Assembly: GCA_008973525.1 (NCBI GenBank)
Contig: WACJ01000007.1
Location: forward strand, 1,426,001 to 1,490,000
Direction: 5' to 3'
Source of the DNA: Stenopsyche tienmushanensis
Taxonomy: Eukaryota > Arthropoda > Insecta > Trichoptera > Stenopsychidae
DNA: 64,000 nucleotides
Positions 1-10,639 of the stretch are shown piece by piece. Within the stretch, counting starts at the first letter, position 1. Each line of letters starts with the position of its first letter. The notes under the pieces were generated by a model. The model was not told where the DNA came from. It searched no databases and saw only the letters and a list, made by a program, of their open reading frames with translations. The position numbers were made by a program, and so were the translations under genes.

Positions 1-496
1 GACATCGTGACAGTATTAAAAATATCATCTCATATATGAACGTGTTTGAAACCTAATTTACATGTTATTAAAAACGCTTTATCATTGAAAAGAATTACAA
101 GGAAAATTGTATTTTCTTTTCTGACAACTTTGATATTAAGACAAAGTGTAAGTTTTTTTTTAACGCTAGGCTATATTTTATATTTTAACAGTTTGTGAAG
201 GGAGAAAAGTTGAAACATAAATATGATTCAGTACTGACAGTTCAAAGCTGATTGGAAACACATTTATGTTGAGAAATATTCCTTGTTATTATTTATTCAT
301 AATAGTATAGTAGCGTAAATCATAATAATATAATCTTGGATAACATTATCCTCGATATTGACAATGTGTGCTGAACTAAATTGCTTAAATATAAAATATT
401 GTTTTACTTTTAATACTTTTGGCTTTATAAGACATTGTATTTTTTAAATGATGTTAAATATCTCATGTATTTATTATGTTTTTTGCAATTTTGCAG

Positions 497-565
497 AGTA
501 CTATGGAGGAGGCCAGGGGCGGTGATCAAAAATCATCATTGTTGCAGAAACTCTTATCGGAGTGA
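497..565 (+). CDS. Last coding exon of an upstream host gene, C-terminal LxxLL motif
   Basis: A pyrimidine-rich tract ending in TTTTGCAG at 496 looks like a 3' splice site. The frame that follows encodes about 22 residues and stops with TGA at 563-565. The peptide ends KSSLLQKLLSE, and LQKLL fits the LxxLL pattern used by nuclear-receptor coactivators and some receptors to bind a ligand-binding-domain groove. The base composition is clearly less AT-rich than the next 4 kb, as expected of a coding exon. The rest of the gene lies left of the window. I do not recognise the protein; an LxxLL match this short can also be chance. Exon phase is uncertain because AG occurs twice at the junction (496 and 498). 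Confidence 0.5.
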   Translation, partial: STMEEARGGDQKSSLLQKLLSE

Positions 566-830
566 TGACTCCTCAATAGATTAATGCTCCAAACCTGCCC
601 TTTGCGTTACTCCCAAGTCATCGAAAGCCTCTTGTGATATTGTGGGATAGCAGTGTATTTGTACATATATAATATTACGAACAGATGCGTTTGTGTGAAT
701 GTGTGTATGTAAACATGTACGGATGTTTAATGATAAGTGGCGGATGTGCACACATGTGATATACAAAATTTTATGTGTGCATAAATAATGTGATCAATTA
801 TTTTTATTAAATATATATGTATATATTTGT

Positions 831-882
831 AATACGTGTGCGTGCGTGCGCGCGCCTTTGTAATACGCGCGCGTGCGTATGC
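831..882. repeat. Alternating purine-pyrimidine CG/TG tract
   Basis: Two runs of alternating GC and GT dinucleotides (around 836-855 and 864-878) are separated by the repeated words CTTTGTAATACG. They stand out in an otherwise AT-rich probable 3' UTR. Alternating CG/TG tracts are classic sequences able to form left-handed DNA; that use here is only inference. Confidence 0.6.
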
Positions 883-3351
883 ATATTTGTAAGCATAATG
901 TAATGTATGTGACGCGTATGTATGAAATGCATATTAACACATATAATAAACGAGAAAGACCTAGAAAAGTACAGATACGACTAGATTGTAAATATGTATG
1001 TGATTGTAATTAATAAAAGAACTATAAATTGTATAAATATTAATTATTCTTCGGAACTACACAAGAATTTTCTACGATTGAAATGATATCCAATTTTCAT
1101 AATGTAATTTAACACAAACAGAAATCGCAGTTACTAAATTGTAACTAGTTATAACGTTGTGCATTTATAACGGATGCAAAGAATTAAAATACTAGTTTTA
1201 AGATATTTTTGTTCTACACAGTACCTCAGTGGCTGTAATATTACTTAAATAAGAATGTAAATACACTCTATTTTATTATACACACTAAACAGCCAAAGTC
1301 AGTTTTGCACTCCTAATGGTGGCAATAAAATGATTGATTTATGTGTGCATACATAATGCATTAAATTATACAGTGATTATTTGCATACAAAGTCAGGCCC
1401 CAGAGACCTTTATTTATTTATCTTATAATATATTTATTATTCTGTAAATGTATATTGAACATTTTAAAAATCAGCTTATAATTTTCCTCCATGCGTCCAT
1501 TCTTTTGTCACCCCCTCCTCGACCCCCAATCAGAATGTATACGATTTATTCTCTATGAAAATAATATTTGTGTATAATTTCATACATTTTTTTTTTTTTT
1601 TTTTGGTAAAAACTGAAAGAGAAGAATTTATTTCCCCTTTCGAAATAATAAAAGTGATGTTATGTATGGTTGATATGTGTGTAATGTTACCTTGAAAATT
1701 TAAAATATATATATTTATATATATACCTGTTTTTTTTAAGATATTGGCAATTGGAAAACTTCTAATAGAGTCATTGTATTTTTGCTAATATCTTATGAAA
1801 TATGAATGGTGCTGTGGGCAGCTTGGATTGAATAAAACTACTTTTTTTTCCATATATTATGTTGGCTGCATTGTTGATTGAAAATACAATTTTATTGTTA
1901 AATTTTTATCGCCCACTTGAATATAGCTTGAGCTTTCGATATCGTTTCGTAATTTTTTCAGATAAAGAGATGTTTTATGCCTATTATAATATACATTTTT
2001 GCTTTTCTAATCGTAATATTGAACGCCGAGAATGAAACCGATTTCTGGTAATGTTGATAAAAGTAATATAGATTTAAAAGCCAAAGAGTACAAATTTTGC
2101 ATGTTGGATTCTATTTAAATGATCAAATATATTTTCAACGTCATTTTTTCATCAAAATATATACGGAATTGACTTATCAATTTTTTTGAAGCCAGGTCAC
2201 AATATATATTTTTTTATGTCACACTTTTATTTGTGTAAAATGTCCACTTGCTTTCATGGCAGCAAATTCTTATTTTTCATACACATAGAGACGTGAAGCA
2301 TTTATTTTCGTTACATCCCCATGATTCATCAACACGAAAGAGAGCTATAATCGCATTTAAAAAATAATACGTTTCTTTTTATCTCAGGTATATATAATTG
2401 CGAAACATGCCTTTTAAAGATAGGAATAATCTACCTGTTTTTTATAAATCATAATCATTGATTAGATGCTATTATTATTTACGGCTTAAAAGCTTTTATT
2501 CTTGTGGTTCTCTACAGACATTTTGGTGGACTAAAATCGTGAAGTTTGTAATATTATTTTATTGTATATATATTTTTTTTGATAAGATGAATTCTGATAT
2601 GTTGTTAAATGTTATGTCAGTTTCTCTATAAAACATGTAATATAATAAATTTAAAGAATGTTATTGTTGACTTTTTCTATAAATATATTTACATATTAAC
2701 TCAATTTGATTTTCTACAAATGTATTTATACCTAGTATAAAATTGATATTTTCAATCAACAGCTCGTTTTTATTATTGTTGAAGTCAGTTTCTCTAATAT
2801 TTACTCTCTGTTTAGTTTTCTTATCCAGTAGAAATGTTATTTATCATCCATTTGTGTGTATCTCTGTTTGTATGTATGTTTAAATATATTTTTATATGTA
2901 CCCGTATGATTAAACATCGCCGACATTCGTTCGCTGCGTTTAATGCATATTTAAAAGATTCAATACTCAAAAGTCTATAACTCAAGAGATCCGTTTGTAA
3001 CGTAACCTGGTTTTAAATGTTTGTGGAAAATTCCCTTTGTGTATTATTAAAATTATCGGATTGTAATTGATATTGTTATAAAAAAAAAATGTATGACATT
3101 TTGCCGCTTAATTTGCCATCGTGCGCATTACGGCGTAATTGTTGTGAATAATGAAATTGATGTATCTTACTATCATGGAGGATTTTCAAAATTTGTACTT
3201 CATTAGAATATTTTTTTATATTATTTTTAATAACAAATGTGTAAAAGTCGAATTTGTCGCTTTTATAATTATGCTTTAGATCCATCGATAGCAAAAAATT
3301 GACGGTAATTGACGGTACATCATATCAAACGTATTTTATATCGTAACGACC

Positions 3352-3554
3352 TTAACACTTTTGCGGACACGCGCGTTTGTAATTAATTTGTATGCATTAA
3401 TAACGTCGCATTATATAAATCATGATTTTCATAGTATGCGTCGATGATTGACGTCGTCCCGGATGAGGCGTAAATAATTCACGAAAGCGTTACGCGTCGT
3501 TATAGCTTCGGTGGACGCGCTATCTAAGCTTATGACCTGGACTCGAAGGGTTAA
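3352..3554. repeat. Possible short TTAA-bounded MITE
   Basis: TTAACACTTTTGCGGACAC at 3352 and, read on the other strand from 3554, TTAACCCTTCGAGTCC are weakly inverted ends about 200 bp apart, both starting with TTAA as in piggyBac-type elements. The interior is visibly richer in CG than its flanks. No second copy was seen in the window, so this is a weak call. Confidence 0.25.
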
Positions 3555-6058
3555 TCCAATGTATTTTATTTTTATGCGGAAAATTAATATTAGAGTCGTT
3601 TTATGAAATAGTTTCGTAAATAGATCCATATTTTGATACAAATACTCGTTATAAAATTATTAAAACGATTTCACAAAACGTGGACCAATCGCCGGACGCG
3701 ATTTAATTGTGCGAATTATATATCGGCAATTAATTATTAATCCTTCGATCTATCAAATGTAAAAAATTGAATGACCGCCAGCGTTAAGATCGATAATATT
3801 TAAACATATAACGCGTTCTCCGACGTCTTCAAGCGCGTTAAAAACATTCAGTGTACCTCAAACATTTAAATATACAGATGTGAATATTTTTTGTATGATA
3901 CATTTTCCCCGATTTATGAAGATCAGTATTTTATCGTAAATTTGTTGAGATATTTTTATTTCCATTGTTATATGATTATTGTTGAGTCACTATAAAATAT
4001 ATCTGATGATTTCTCTGTATTAAATTGAATGTTCCCATTTTTATGATAAAAGTTTAAATTATTGTAGGTAAAACTTTCTTTTTAATAAAGGGTTGTTTTT
4101 ATAATAAAATTGTTTTTTTTTTTTTAAAGACTCAATTTGTTGCGTTTTAGCCCTTATCTGGCAGTAATTTTTATTCAAATGATTGAATTTCCCTCGATTC
4201 TATTAGCGTCCTGAATATTCTATTACCTTTCGTTTAAATTTAAAGCTTATTATAAACGCCCTTTATATACAATTTTAAATAGTTATATTTCGAACTTAAA
4301 TGCGTTTTAAAAATTATTGTTGTAATCTATGTTTAGATTGATGTATTTGACTATTAATCGGTTTTAAAATGGACGTAATCATATGCGTTCAATGTGAAAT
4401 ACACGTTAAAAATGTCTTTTTGTATGTTTCAATGTAAAAAATCTTGAGTTATAGACTTGACAAGTAGAAAGATTTTATATTCACTCGTCGTAAATACACA
4501 AGTCTGGATTCATCAAATGCATTTTTATGTTTGTATTTAATTAGTTTCTCAATAAAATCGGAACGCATTGATGTACGCGCCGTCACTATTTATTTATATA
4601 TATATATATGAATCCTGACTTTTGTTTATATATGCAGTGAAATTGAATACTTATATTTATATATAAATTTATATTTCATTTGATTTAGGTATTATATGCT
4701 ATTTTATTTAATGAAGAAAATTTGATTCTGATCTTTCTCGGCGTTTTTCAGCGTTTCACGTTGTGACACAAGCTTATATAATTCTGTTATTCGGTATTGA
4801 AAAAATGTAAGAAGTTTTGCTGCATATATAATATATATACATTCGTACATTGGCATTCTTCAAGGCTGCTTGTGATTGAAATTTCAGAGATTTTAATAAA
4901 AAAAAAAACCCTCTTTATATTGTAAGTGTAATACATGTACATAATATAAAATACGTTTATTTAATAAGAGTGTACAACCAAAGTTGTTAATGAGATAACG
5001 AGATGGTTGATTTAATATTATTATTGATAATAGGTTGTTTGAAATGTTAACTTTATTCCTTTTTATACAAAATGAATATGTTGGTAGTATTTGAAGAATA
5101 AGGTCAGAGATGAGATAGCTACTCATCCCATTTTCTATTTTTACAATTCACTTGCCTTTTTAAATGACCGCCCTGATATTAAAAAATAGTTTTTATTTTT
5201 GGTAAAAAAAATATTGATAAATAGTACTATATGAACAATACATTTTTTATCATGACTGTTTCTATGGTAGATTTTAGTACAAGTGATGAAGAAAATATAA
5301 GATTGACGTTACAAATGAGGGTTTAGACCCTACGATCTCAGTCTAAAGTGGGTGTTAAGGTCCACGTGGCATATATGGATGCAGAACATTATTTTCAGGA
5401 CCTCAATCTCACTATCAATTCTTACTACCAACATGTGAATTATAAATCTAGGAGCCTCAAAAAAATGGCGATGGATTTGCCATTACAGTGTCGGCAGCCA
5501 CGTCTTTATTGTTCCTAGTAGTTTGTTAAATGTATTGATAAAGCGCATATTTTATTTAAGAATCTGTCAATTACGTATACAGATTTCCCATCCATTAAGT
5601 AACAAGAGAAAATTATATATTTGATCAACAGGCTTTATAAATACACAATAAAATAATTTAACTACAATAGTATTTTTTTGTACATTATTGAAATTTTATA
5701 AATTTATATATATTTATATATATGTATATATGTCCATGTATGTATACATAAATATATATACACATGTATGTAATTTTATAATAACCTGTTATATAACAAT
5801 TCATTCCACTAAAAGTTGAATTGAAGTGAGTATTTATTGAGCATTATGATATGGAAGAAAATTCTTAATTTATATTTTTACTAAATGGCTTTGTTTTCTT
5901 CCATGTGATAATTATGAAGTTTAAGAAAAATAAATACAAAATTATCAAACTGAATATTATTAAAACGTCCTCATTATTTTTCACTATAACCACCCCTTCA
6001 GTAGAATCAGATCCCCCAATGTTACAAAAACAAATAGCGGAATATTCCTCGTCTATTA

Positions 6059-6530
6059 TCTAATATATAAAAACGAATTGGGTTTTGTTCGCTCGAAATG
6101 CGCTGCCATACCGTTCATCGGATTACGATAAAACTTCGTCCACTTATTGCTAAGGATTCTGCGAGTAACATAGGCATAGTCTAATATATAAAAATTAATG
6201 TTTGTCCGTATTTAATGCGCTGCCATACCGTTCATTCGATTACGATAAAACTTTGCCAATTTATTGTTTGTACTTTTTCAAATAATATACAGTAGATTTT
6301 ATATACAAAAATCAATATTTGTATGTTTGTTCATATTTATAATAAAACCAACAAAATAAAATAAATACTTTTCCCTTATATATATCATTCAATTTACAAA
6401 AATATATTCATTATCGGAAAGAAAATAAATTTCATTATTTCTATCATTCATCAGATAACTCTTTCAAGTTTCAAAAGATATTTTTAGAATTATTACTTCT
6501 GTGGCAAGAACGCGCCGGCTACCAGCTAGT
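6059..6530 (+). mobile_element. Non-autonomous Helitron/Helentron-like element with both ends
   Basis: The element starts with TCTAATATATAAAAA and ends with GGCTACCAGCTAGT, the TC...CTAG(T) end pattern of insect Helentron-type Helitrons. The head is present twice in tandem (starting 6059 and 6180, period 121 bp); each unit contains a conserved stretch around GCCATACCGTTCAT followed by GATTACGATAAAACTT. No replication-initiator or helicase coding remains, so it is non-autonomous. Two related copies lie at 12768-13134 (minus) and 58527-58760 (plus). This is the only copy with a recognisable 3' end. Confidence 0.8.
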
Positions 6531-7026
6531 ATTTAATAAACTGTTTTTTTCCTACAGTTTAAAATTTGTTCAGATATTTTTTGCCACAATAAATTCAAAT
6601 GATTGGTATGTTTCAAGATTAATGTAAAAACATAAGGTGGGAGAATATAATGTATTTTAATATTGTATTTTATTCTTTCCGTTTATACTATTCTAAAGTG
6701 TTTATATCTTTTATTTACCCTTAAAGCGTGTACTGACTGATTCATTTCATCAAAAGTATTATGATTTTTTGATATGTCGGAAAATTGCATAACTCAATCA
6801 AAATTAAAATCATATTAAAACTGCATGATACGGTATAAATTTAACACTTTTTATTTTTGTCTGAAAGTCGATACAAAATACGTTCATAATTCTCGTTCTT
6901 TAAAGTGTCGTCGAACGTGGAACACAAGCAAGCACTTGTATTCAGTCAGTAATGCTCGCCGCGAATGTTACATTACGATGAAATGCTCCAGTCAGTTTAG
7001 CGCATGAGTGCCGCCATAGCGATAGC

Positions 7027-7640
7027 ATGAAAATACTAATTTCTCAATGCCTTCTAGAAGCAGATTTAAAACTGGACAATTACGCAAGCAAAATTGAAGG
7101 CGTTTCTTGCAATACTTTGAGGCTTCAATATTCATCAAATCAGAGGAGCCAACGTTTGCAGACAGACAAATTCGATTTAGTCTTAGCAGCTTGGGACAAA
7201 TCTATTGAAAACAATCAAAATTGCTTGAAAACCGGGAGCTTATGTTACCGTGGATGAGCAACTCTTTCCAACGAAAGCCAGATGCAGATTTACAGATGCA
7301 GCATATGCCAAATAAACCCCATAAATTTGGCATAAAATTTTGGTTGGCAAAAAAAAGACAAATCTAGTGTAAAGCAAATAAAATGCCGGATTTGTGATCG
7401 AACGTTGACGTCAAATTGACTAAATGGAAAGCCCATGTTCTGAAAAGTCTAGAGGGCCTGCAACTTTTGCTCTCACCGAACTAAGCCTGGCGGTAGACGT
7501 CGAACCTCAAATTATTATCATACATGCCCCGCACAAACCGAGGATACATCTCAAAGATTATTTTGTAAAATATCACACAAAAACCAATTGCAAAGTGTGA
7601 TATTTATGACAGATTTTATCCTGTAAAATGTAATAATAAA
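7027..7640 (+). pseudogene. piggyBac-like transposase remnant (DDE_Tnp_1_7 type)
   Basis: Frames in this stretch show several blocks typical of piggyBac transposases. About residue 25 on there is a block resembling the LRFD-S-R--RLQTDKF segment (here LQTDKFDLVLAAWDKSIEN), then TVDEQLFPTKARCRF, then PNKPHKFGIKFWLA, each containing landmarks of the family's catalytic core. The blocks lie in different frames: a frameshift falls near 7240 and another near 7300, and there are internal stops. A cysteine-containing stretch around 7570-7610 could be the remnant of the C-terminal zinc finger of this family. The N-terminal part and much of the core are missing. No TTAA inverted ends could be assigned. 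The copy cannot be functional. Confidence 0.8.
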
Positions 7641-8146
7641 TGAATTATTGAAATATTTGTATAAATTTGAGTGTAAAATCATATTTATCTGTAAAAAACT
7701 TGCCTAATATAACCAAAATCATCTCGAGCTTCTAATTCAGCAATAAGGAATGGATTGACGACAAAGTTATCGTTCTTGTCGATGAAGACCGAAGGACTTG
7801 ATGGACAGAATCAAAAGATTTGCCAGAAAAAAGCCTAAATTAGATGGAAACGCTTCATCGATCAAACGAAGCGTTGGAATCCAACGAAGAAATACAAGGT
7901 GTGGCTATCAAATATCTTAATACAATTAATTTCTGCCATGCGTACCTTTGATTGATGTATGCTCGTAGTTTATATTTCGTCAGTTTTTTTTTTCAGAATA
8001 TCTGCAGTTTTCTTGATCTCAATCCGGAATTTGGTTCCGTAGAAAGCAGACTCGATATTAGAAACATAAAAAGTGACGTGCAGCTAGATCTGCTGAGCAA
8101 GGATGGTATAATGTAGAGAATAATTGAGTTTTATTCCAGTCTATTT

Positions 8147-8809
8147 TAGCAACCAATGAGTGTAATCTAGATTCCTTCTCCAGCAATGAAAAAAACCTAA
8201 ATATTCTGAGATTCGGCTTTACCAACTTGACTAGCAATGGAATAGAAAAGCCACAATGCGCTTTGTGCAAAGCTGTTCTCAATCATGAGTCTATCCTCTT
8301 GATTGAGAACAGCATGAGTAAACCTTCAAAACTCAACCCTCATTTAAGAGGTTCTGAAGCATTCAGAACACATTAAAAAACTCACACAATTGGAGAAAAG
8401 CTCATCAAACCCTGCATGTTGAAAATGGTGAACTTTATTCTTGGGGATTCCTGTGAATTAAAGATACAACGAATATCTCTGTCTTATAATAATGTTTTTT
8501 TCTTTTTTTTGTTTTATTTTTCTTTCAATGAAATCCATACTTATACATTATCAAATATAATAGAAATACTATCATTTAAAATCTGAATGGGTGTGATTAG
8601 ACAAAAAAACAAAGTGAAAAGAAACGCTTGGAAAACATTTGAACAGTTTTGAGCGGCACTGTAATATAAAATAAAATTATACTAAAAAACTATTTTCGTT
8701 GATTTTTTAAAATTAACTTATTTAAAATGCCCTTTTCAATTGCATCGGGGTCGCGGGTCACATGGCTTTTATAAAAAGGGGTCGCCACCCGAAAAAGATT
8801 GGGAACCTG
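8147..8809 (+). mobile_element. Internally deleted hAT element: BED-finger N-terminus and 3' end
   Basis: An open frame without a good ATG from about 8147 to 8374 reads LRFGFTNLTSNG then CALCKAVL and SKPSKLNPHL, the C-x2-C ... H pattern of a BED zinc finger in the hAT transposases related to ZBED5/Buster proteins. After a stop the same frame continues with THTIGEKLIKPC and an I-LSYNNV stretch, which in these transposases follow the BED domain. The catalytic core and dimerisation domain are absent. At the right, 8743-8809 contains the terminal motif of this group: read from 8809 on the minus strand it starts CAGGTTCCCAATCTTTTTCG and runs into a GGGTGGCGACCCC block. Thus a 5' coding piece and a 3' end are joined across a large deletion. 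The 5' terminal repeat was not found. Confidence 0.75.
8272..8319. repeat. 14-bp inverted repeat made by a templated insertion
   Basis: GCTGTTCTCAATCA at 8272-8285 recurs as its reverse complement at 8300-8313, with a 14-nt spacer; the word ATGAGT follows the first arm and also the second. The duplicated stretch adds about ten residues between the zinc-binding halves of the BED finger, where relatives have none. Confidence 0.8.
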
Positions 8810-8887
8810 TTTTAAACTTTTTTCTTCCCATAAATATTAATATTAAAAAAAATCCATTTAAAAAATACTATAATACGTAGAAGTACT

Positions 8888-9205
8888 GTTACGTAGAAGC
8901 GGGGGCGCTCTCACACGGGTCCGTTCTTCTTTCGGATCATGTACAGCCGGATGGATGGATGGGGATGGACGGGCGTCGAACAAAGAGATTCTCTTATCTA
9001 TGTAACTTTTTATTCAGTACGAGAGAGAGAGAGATATATATGGCTACGGGAAGGACGTCCTTCCGCAGCCAAGGTCAACCGACATTCTCCTCGACTTCCG
9101 CCTCCTGCGCGTCACCACTCATCCAGCAACGGTGCACGCGCAAGAAGCGATCGGTCGGGAATTGCAGGTGCAATGTCCTCGCAGCGCCACAAAAGATGGC
9201 GCTGT
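8888..9205. repeat. CG-rich dispersed repeat, possible solo LTR (copy 1)
   Basis: A stretch with far higher GC than its surroundings matches 44930-45215 in blocks, including GGTCCGTT(C/T)T.CTTTCGG near 8920 and AAGGACGTCCT(T/C)CCGCA near 9050. Read on the minus strand it holds an AATAAA at about 9015 and ends in ACGTAACA, features one would expect of a long terminal repeat. No internal retroelement coding adjoins it. Reading frames of 84-89 codons here are by-products of the GC content. Confidence 0.4.
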
Positions 9206-9300
9206 TAAAATAGCACATTGCACCTAAAAAAAAAACCTAAATAGCACATTGCACCTCCATAGGAAGTGGTGGGAAGATCAGTCGCTGTTGTCTCCATCGA

Positions 9301-10262
9301 TCAGCTGTATCTTGGGAGAACTGTCAACAGATTCACTCTGGCAATTACTGAATTTAATTTTTTTAGATGATTTTGACTCACTTTCTTCACTATCTTTAAC
9401 TTTTCTCTTAAAGAATCTCTTCTGTCGACAGTTTCTTTTTCTCCCTCTCTTCTTCCTCCGCTCCCGACAACGCCTCCTTTAGTTGACGGTGTTGTTGTTC
9501 GTGCAACTACTTCAACTCGTCGACGCTGAGGTCCTCGCTATGTTCTGTAACGAGTTATTCGATGTCAAATTTGTTTCCATTGAAGCCCAGGGATACAACT
9601 TCTTCGACAGGCTGCTTTTCACTCGCCAACTCCTTGAAGTATCGTTCTAAAACCAACTCAGGCCACAACTCTCTCCACGCAGTGCTTAGTGTTCTTCTTG
9701 AGATATCCTGCGAGTTTCAGGCACCCTACGATATCGAAGTGGTTTTTCCAAAACTCTCGTAGGGTAAGCTGTGTGTCCTCGGTGACGTCGAAGCAGAATT
9801 TGAAAATTCCCTTCGTATACAATTTATTGAAGTTAGAGATAACTTGCTGATCCAGGGGCTGCAGGATATGACCTGTGTTGGATGGAAGGAAGATAATTTT
9901 TATAAAACTTCTCCAAAATATTATTTTGAGCTCCCTTGCTGTGGGCAGGAGCATTATCCATAATCAGCATTTCAAAGGAAGATTATTATCCAGCAGGTAT
10001 TTTTTTTTCTCAAGACCAACAACAAAGTCTATCCATTCGGTAAACATTTTTTCTTTGGTCCATGCCATATTATTTGATCTCCACATAACAGGCAACATGT
10101 CCTTTCGCACTTTGCATTTCTTGAATGTTCGCGGTTTCTCCGAAGAGTAAACAAGAAGAGGCTTTATCTTCTTGTCACCACTCACATTCGCACAAAAGAG
10201 GAGTGTCAGACGGTCTTTCAATGGTTTATGCCCTGGTAACTTGGTCCGACGGGACCAAGTTA
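9301..10262 (-). pseudogene. Tigger/pogo-type DDE transposase pseudogene (copy A)
   Basis: Read on the minus strand, it starts within KLPGHKPLKDRLTLLFCAN, a hallmark block of Tigger-class (Tc1/mariner superfamily) transposases, then LPVMWRSNNMAW, LDNNLPLKC, MDNAPAH (carrying a catalytic aspartate), LPSNTGHILQPLDQQVISN, TQLTLREFWKNHF and a C-terminal part with ELWPELVLERYF and TEHSEDLSVDELK. The order is that of an intact protein. Frameshifts occur near 9970, 9900 and 9690, and there are stops near 9560 and 9510. The N-terminal DNA-binding half and the first catalytic aspartate are missing: homology ends abruptly at the palindrome at 10236-10263. The frame closes at TGA (9301-9303). No terminal repeats were found. 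Confidence 0.85.
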
Positions 10263-10263
10263 C
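10236..10263. repeat. Perfect 12-bp palindrome at the Tigger breakpoint
   Basis: GTAACTTGGTCC (10236-10247), loop GACG, then its exact reverse complement (10252-10263). The left arm encodes part of the Tigger KLPG block; the right arm lies where transposase homology stops. Confidence 0.9.
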
Positions 10264-10432
10264 TGAACCGACAAAACTTGTACGACTTTATAAATTTCAT
10301 AAATAAGCAGTTTATGAATCTGTTGTCTTTCAATTAAAATTAATGTTCAACAACTGTTGCTGCAGGTTTAATTTAAATTATTAAAATCCATGTTGAATCT
10401 TTATTGAGTTGAGGCAGTCATTTAGTCCGAAA

Positions 10433-10594
10433 TTAAGCGGAATCACTTTTGTAAGTTACGTGTGTTTTGGTGATAGCATGAAGAATTATCCCGACGGCTC
10501 CAGAATGGTCCCCATTTGGAAATGTCGTGAGTGGCCGCGCCTTCATGGGCCGCTCCTCCCCCACCCGCTCATCTTCGACAATGGCCCAGTTCGC
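10433..10594 (-). CDS. Candidate terminal exon of an unknown gene
   Basis: On the minus strand a pyrimidine-rich tract ending in GTCTGCAG (10595-10600) is followed by 53 open codons beginning ANWAIVEDERVGEER and ending KSDSA, then TAA at 10433-10435, and an AATAAA hexamer (10405-10400) 28 nt further on. This acceptor, frame, stop and poly(A)-signal order is what a short last exon looks like. GC content is much higher than around it. No family is recognised, no donor or upstream exon was identified, and the frame on the opposite strand is also open for 71 codons, so chance or transposon origin remains possible. Confidence 0.3.
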   Translation of the reverse strand, partial: ANWAIVEDERVGEERPMKARPLTTFPNGDHSGAVGIILHAITKTHVTYKSDSA

Positions 10595-10639
10595 CTGCAG
10601 ACGCCGAAGAAGATGACTTCTTAATCAGCCGACGCTACT

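Larger units (their letters stand above)
566..6058. other. AT-rich probable 3' UTR and intergenic sequence without genes
   Basis: No convincing coding frame is present. AATAAA hexamers at 945 and 1012, both followed by T/G-rich sequence, are plausible polyadenylation signals for the exon at 497-565, and further hexamers occur to about 4.1 kb, so a long UTR is possible. There are long A and T runs (for example near 1590, 4110 and 4900) and TA-rich dinucleotide stretches near 4600 and 5710. The stretch 5340-5520 is less AT-rich but gives no recognisable protein on either strand. Confidence 0.5.

Noticed and set aside
700..760. TTAA MITE piece (GATAAGTGGCGGATG near 730)
   Set aside because: Only about 15 bases resemble the family; too short to support homology.
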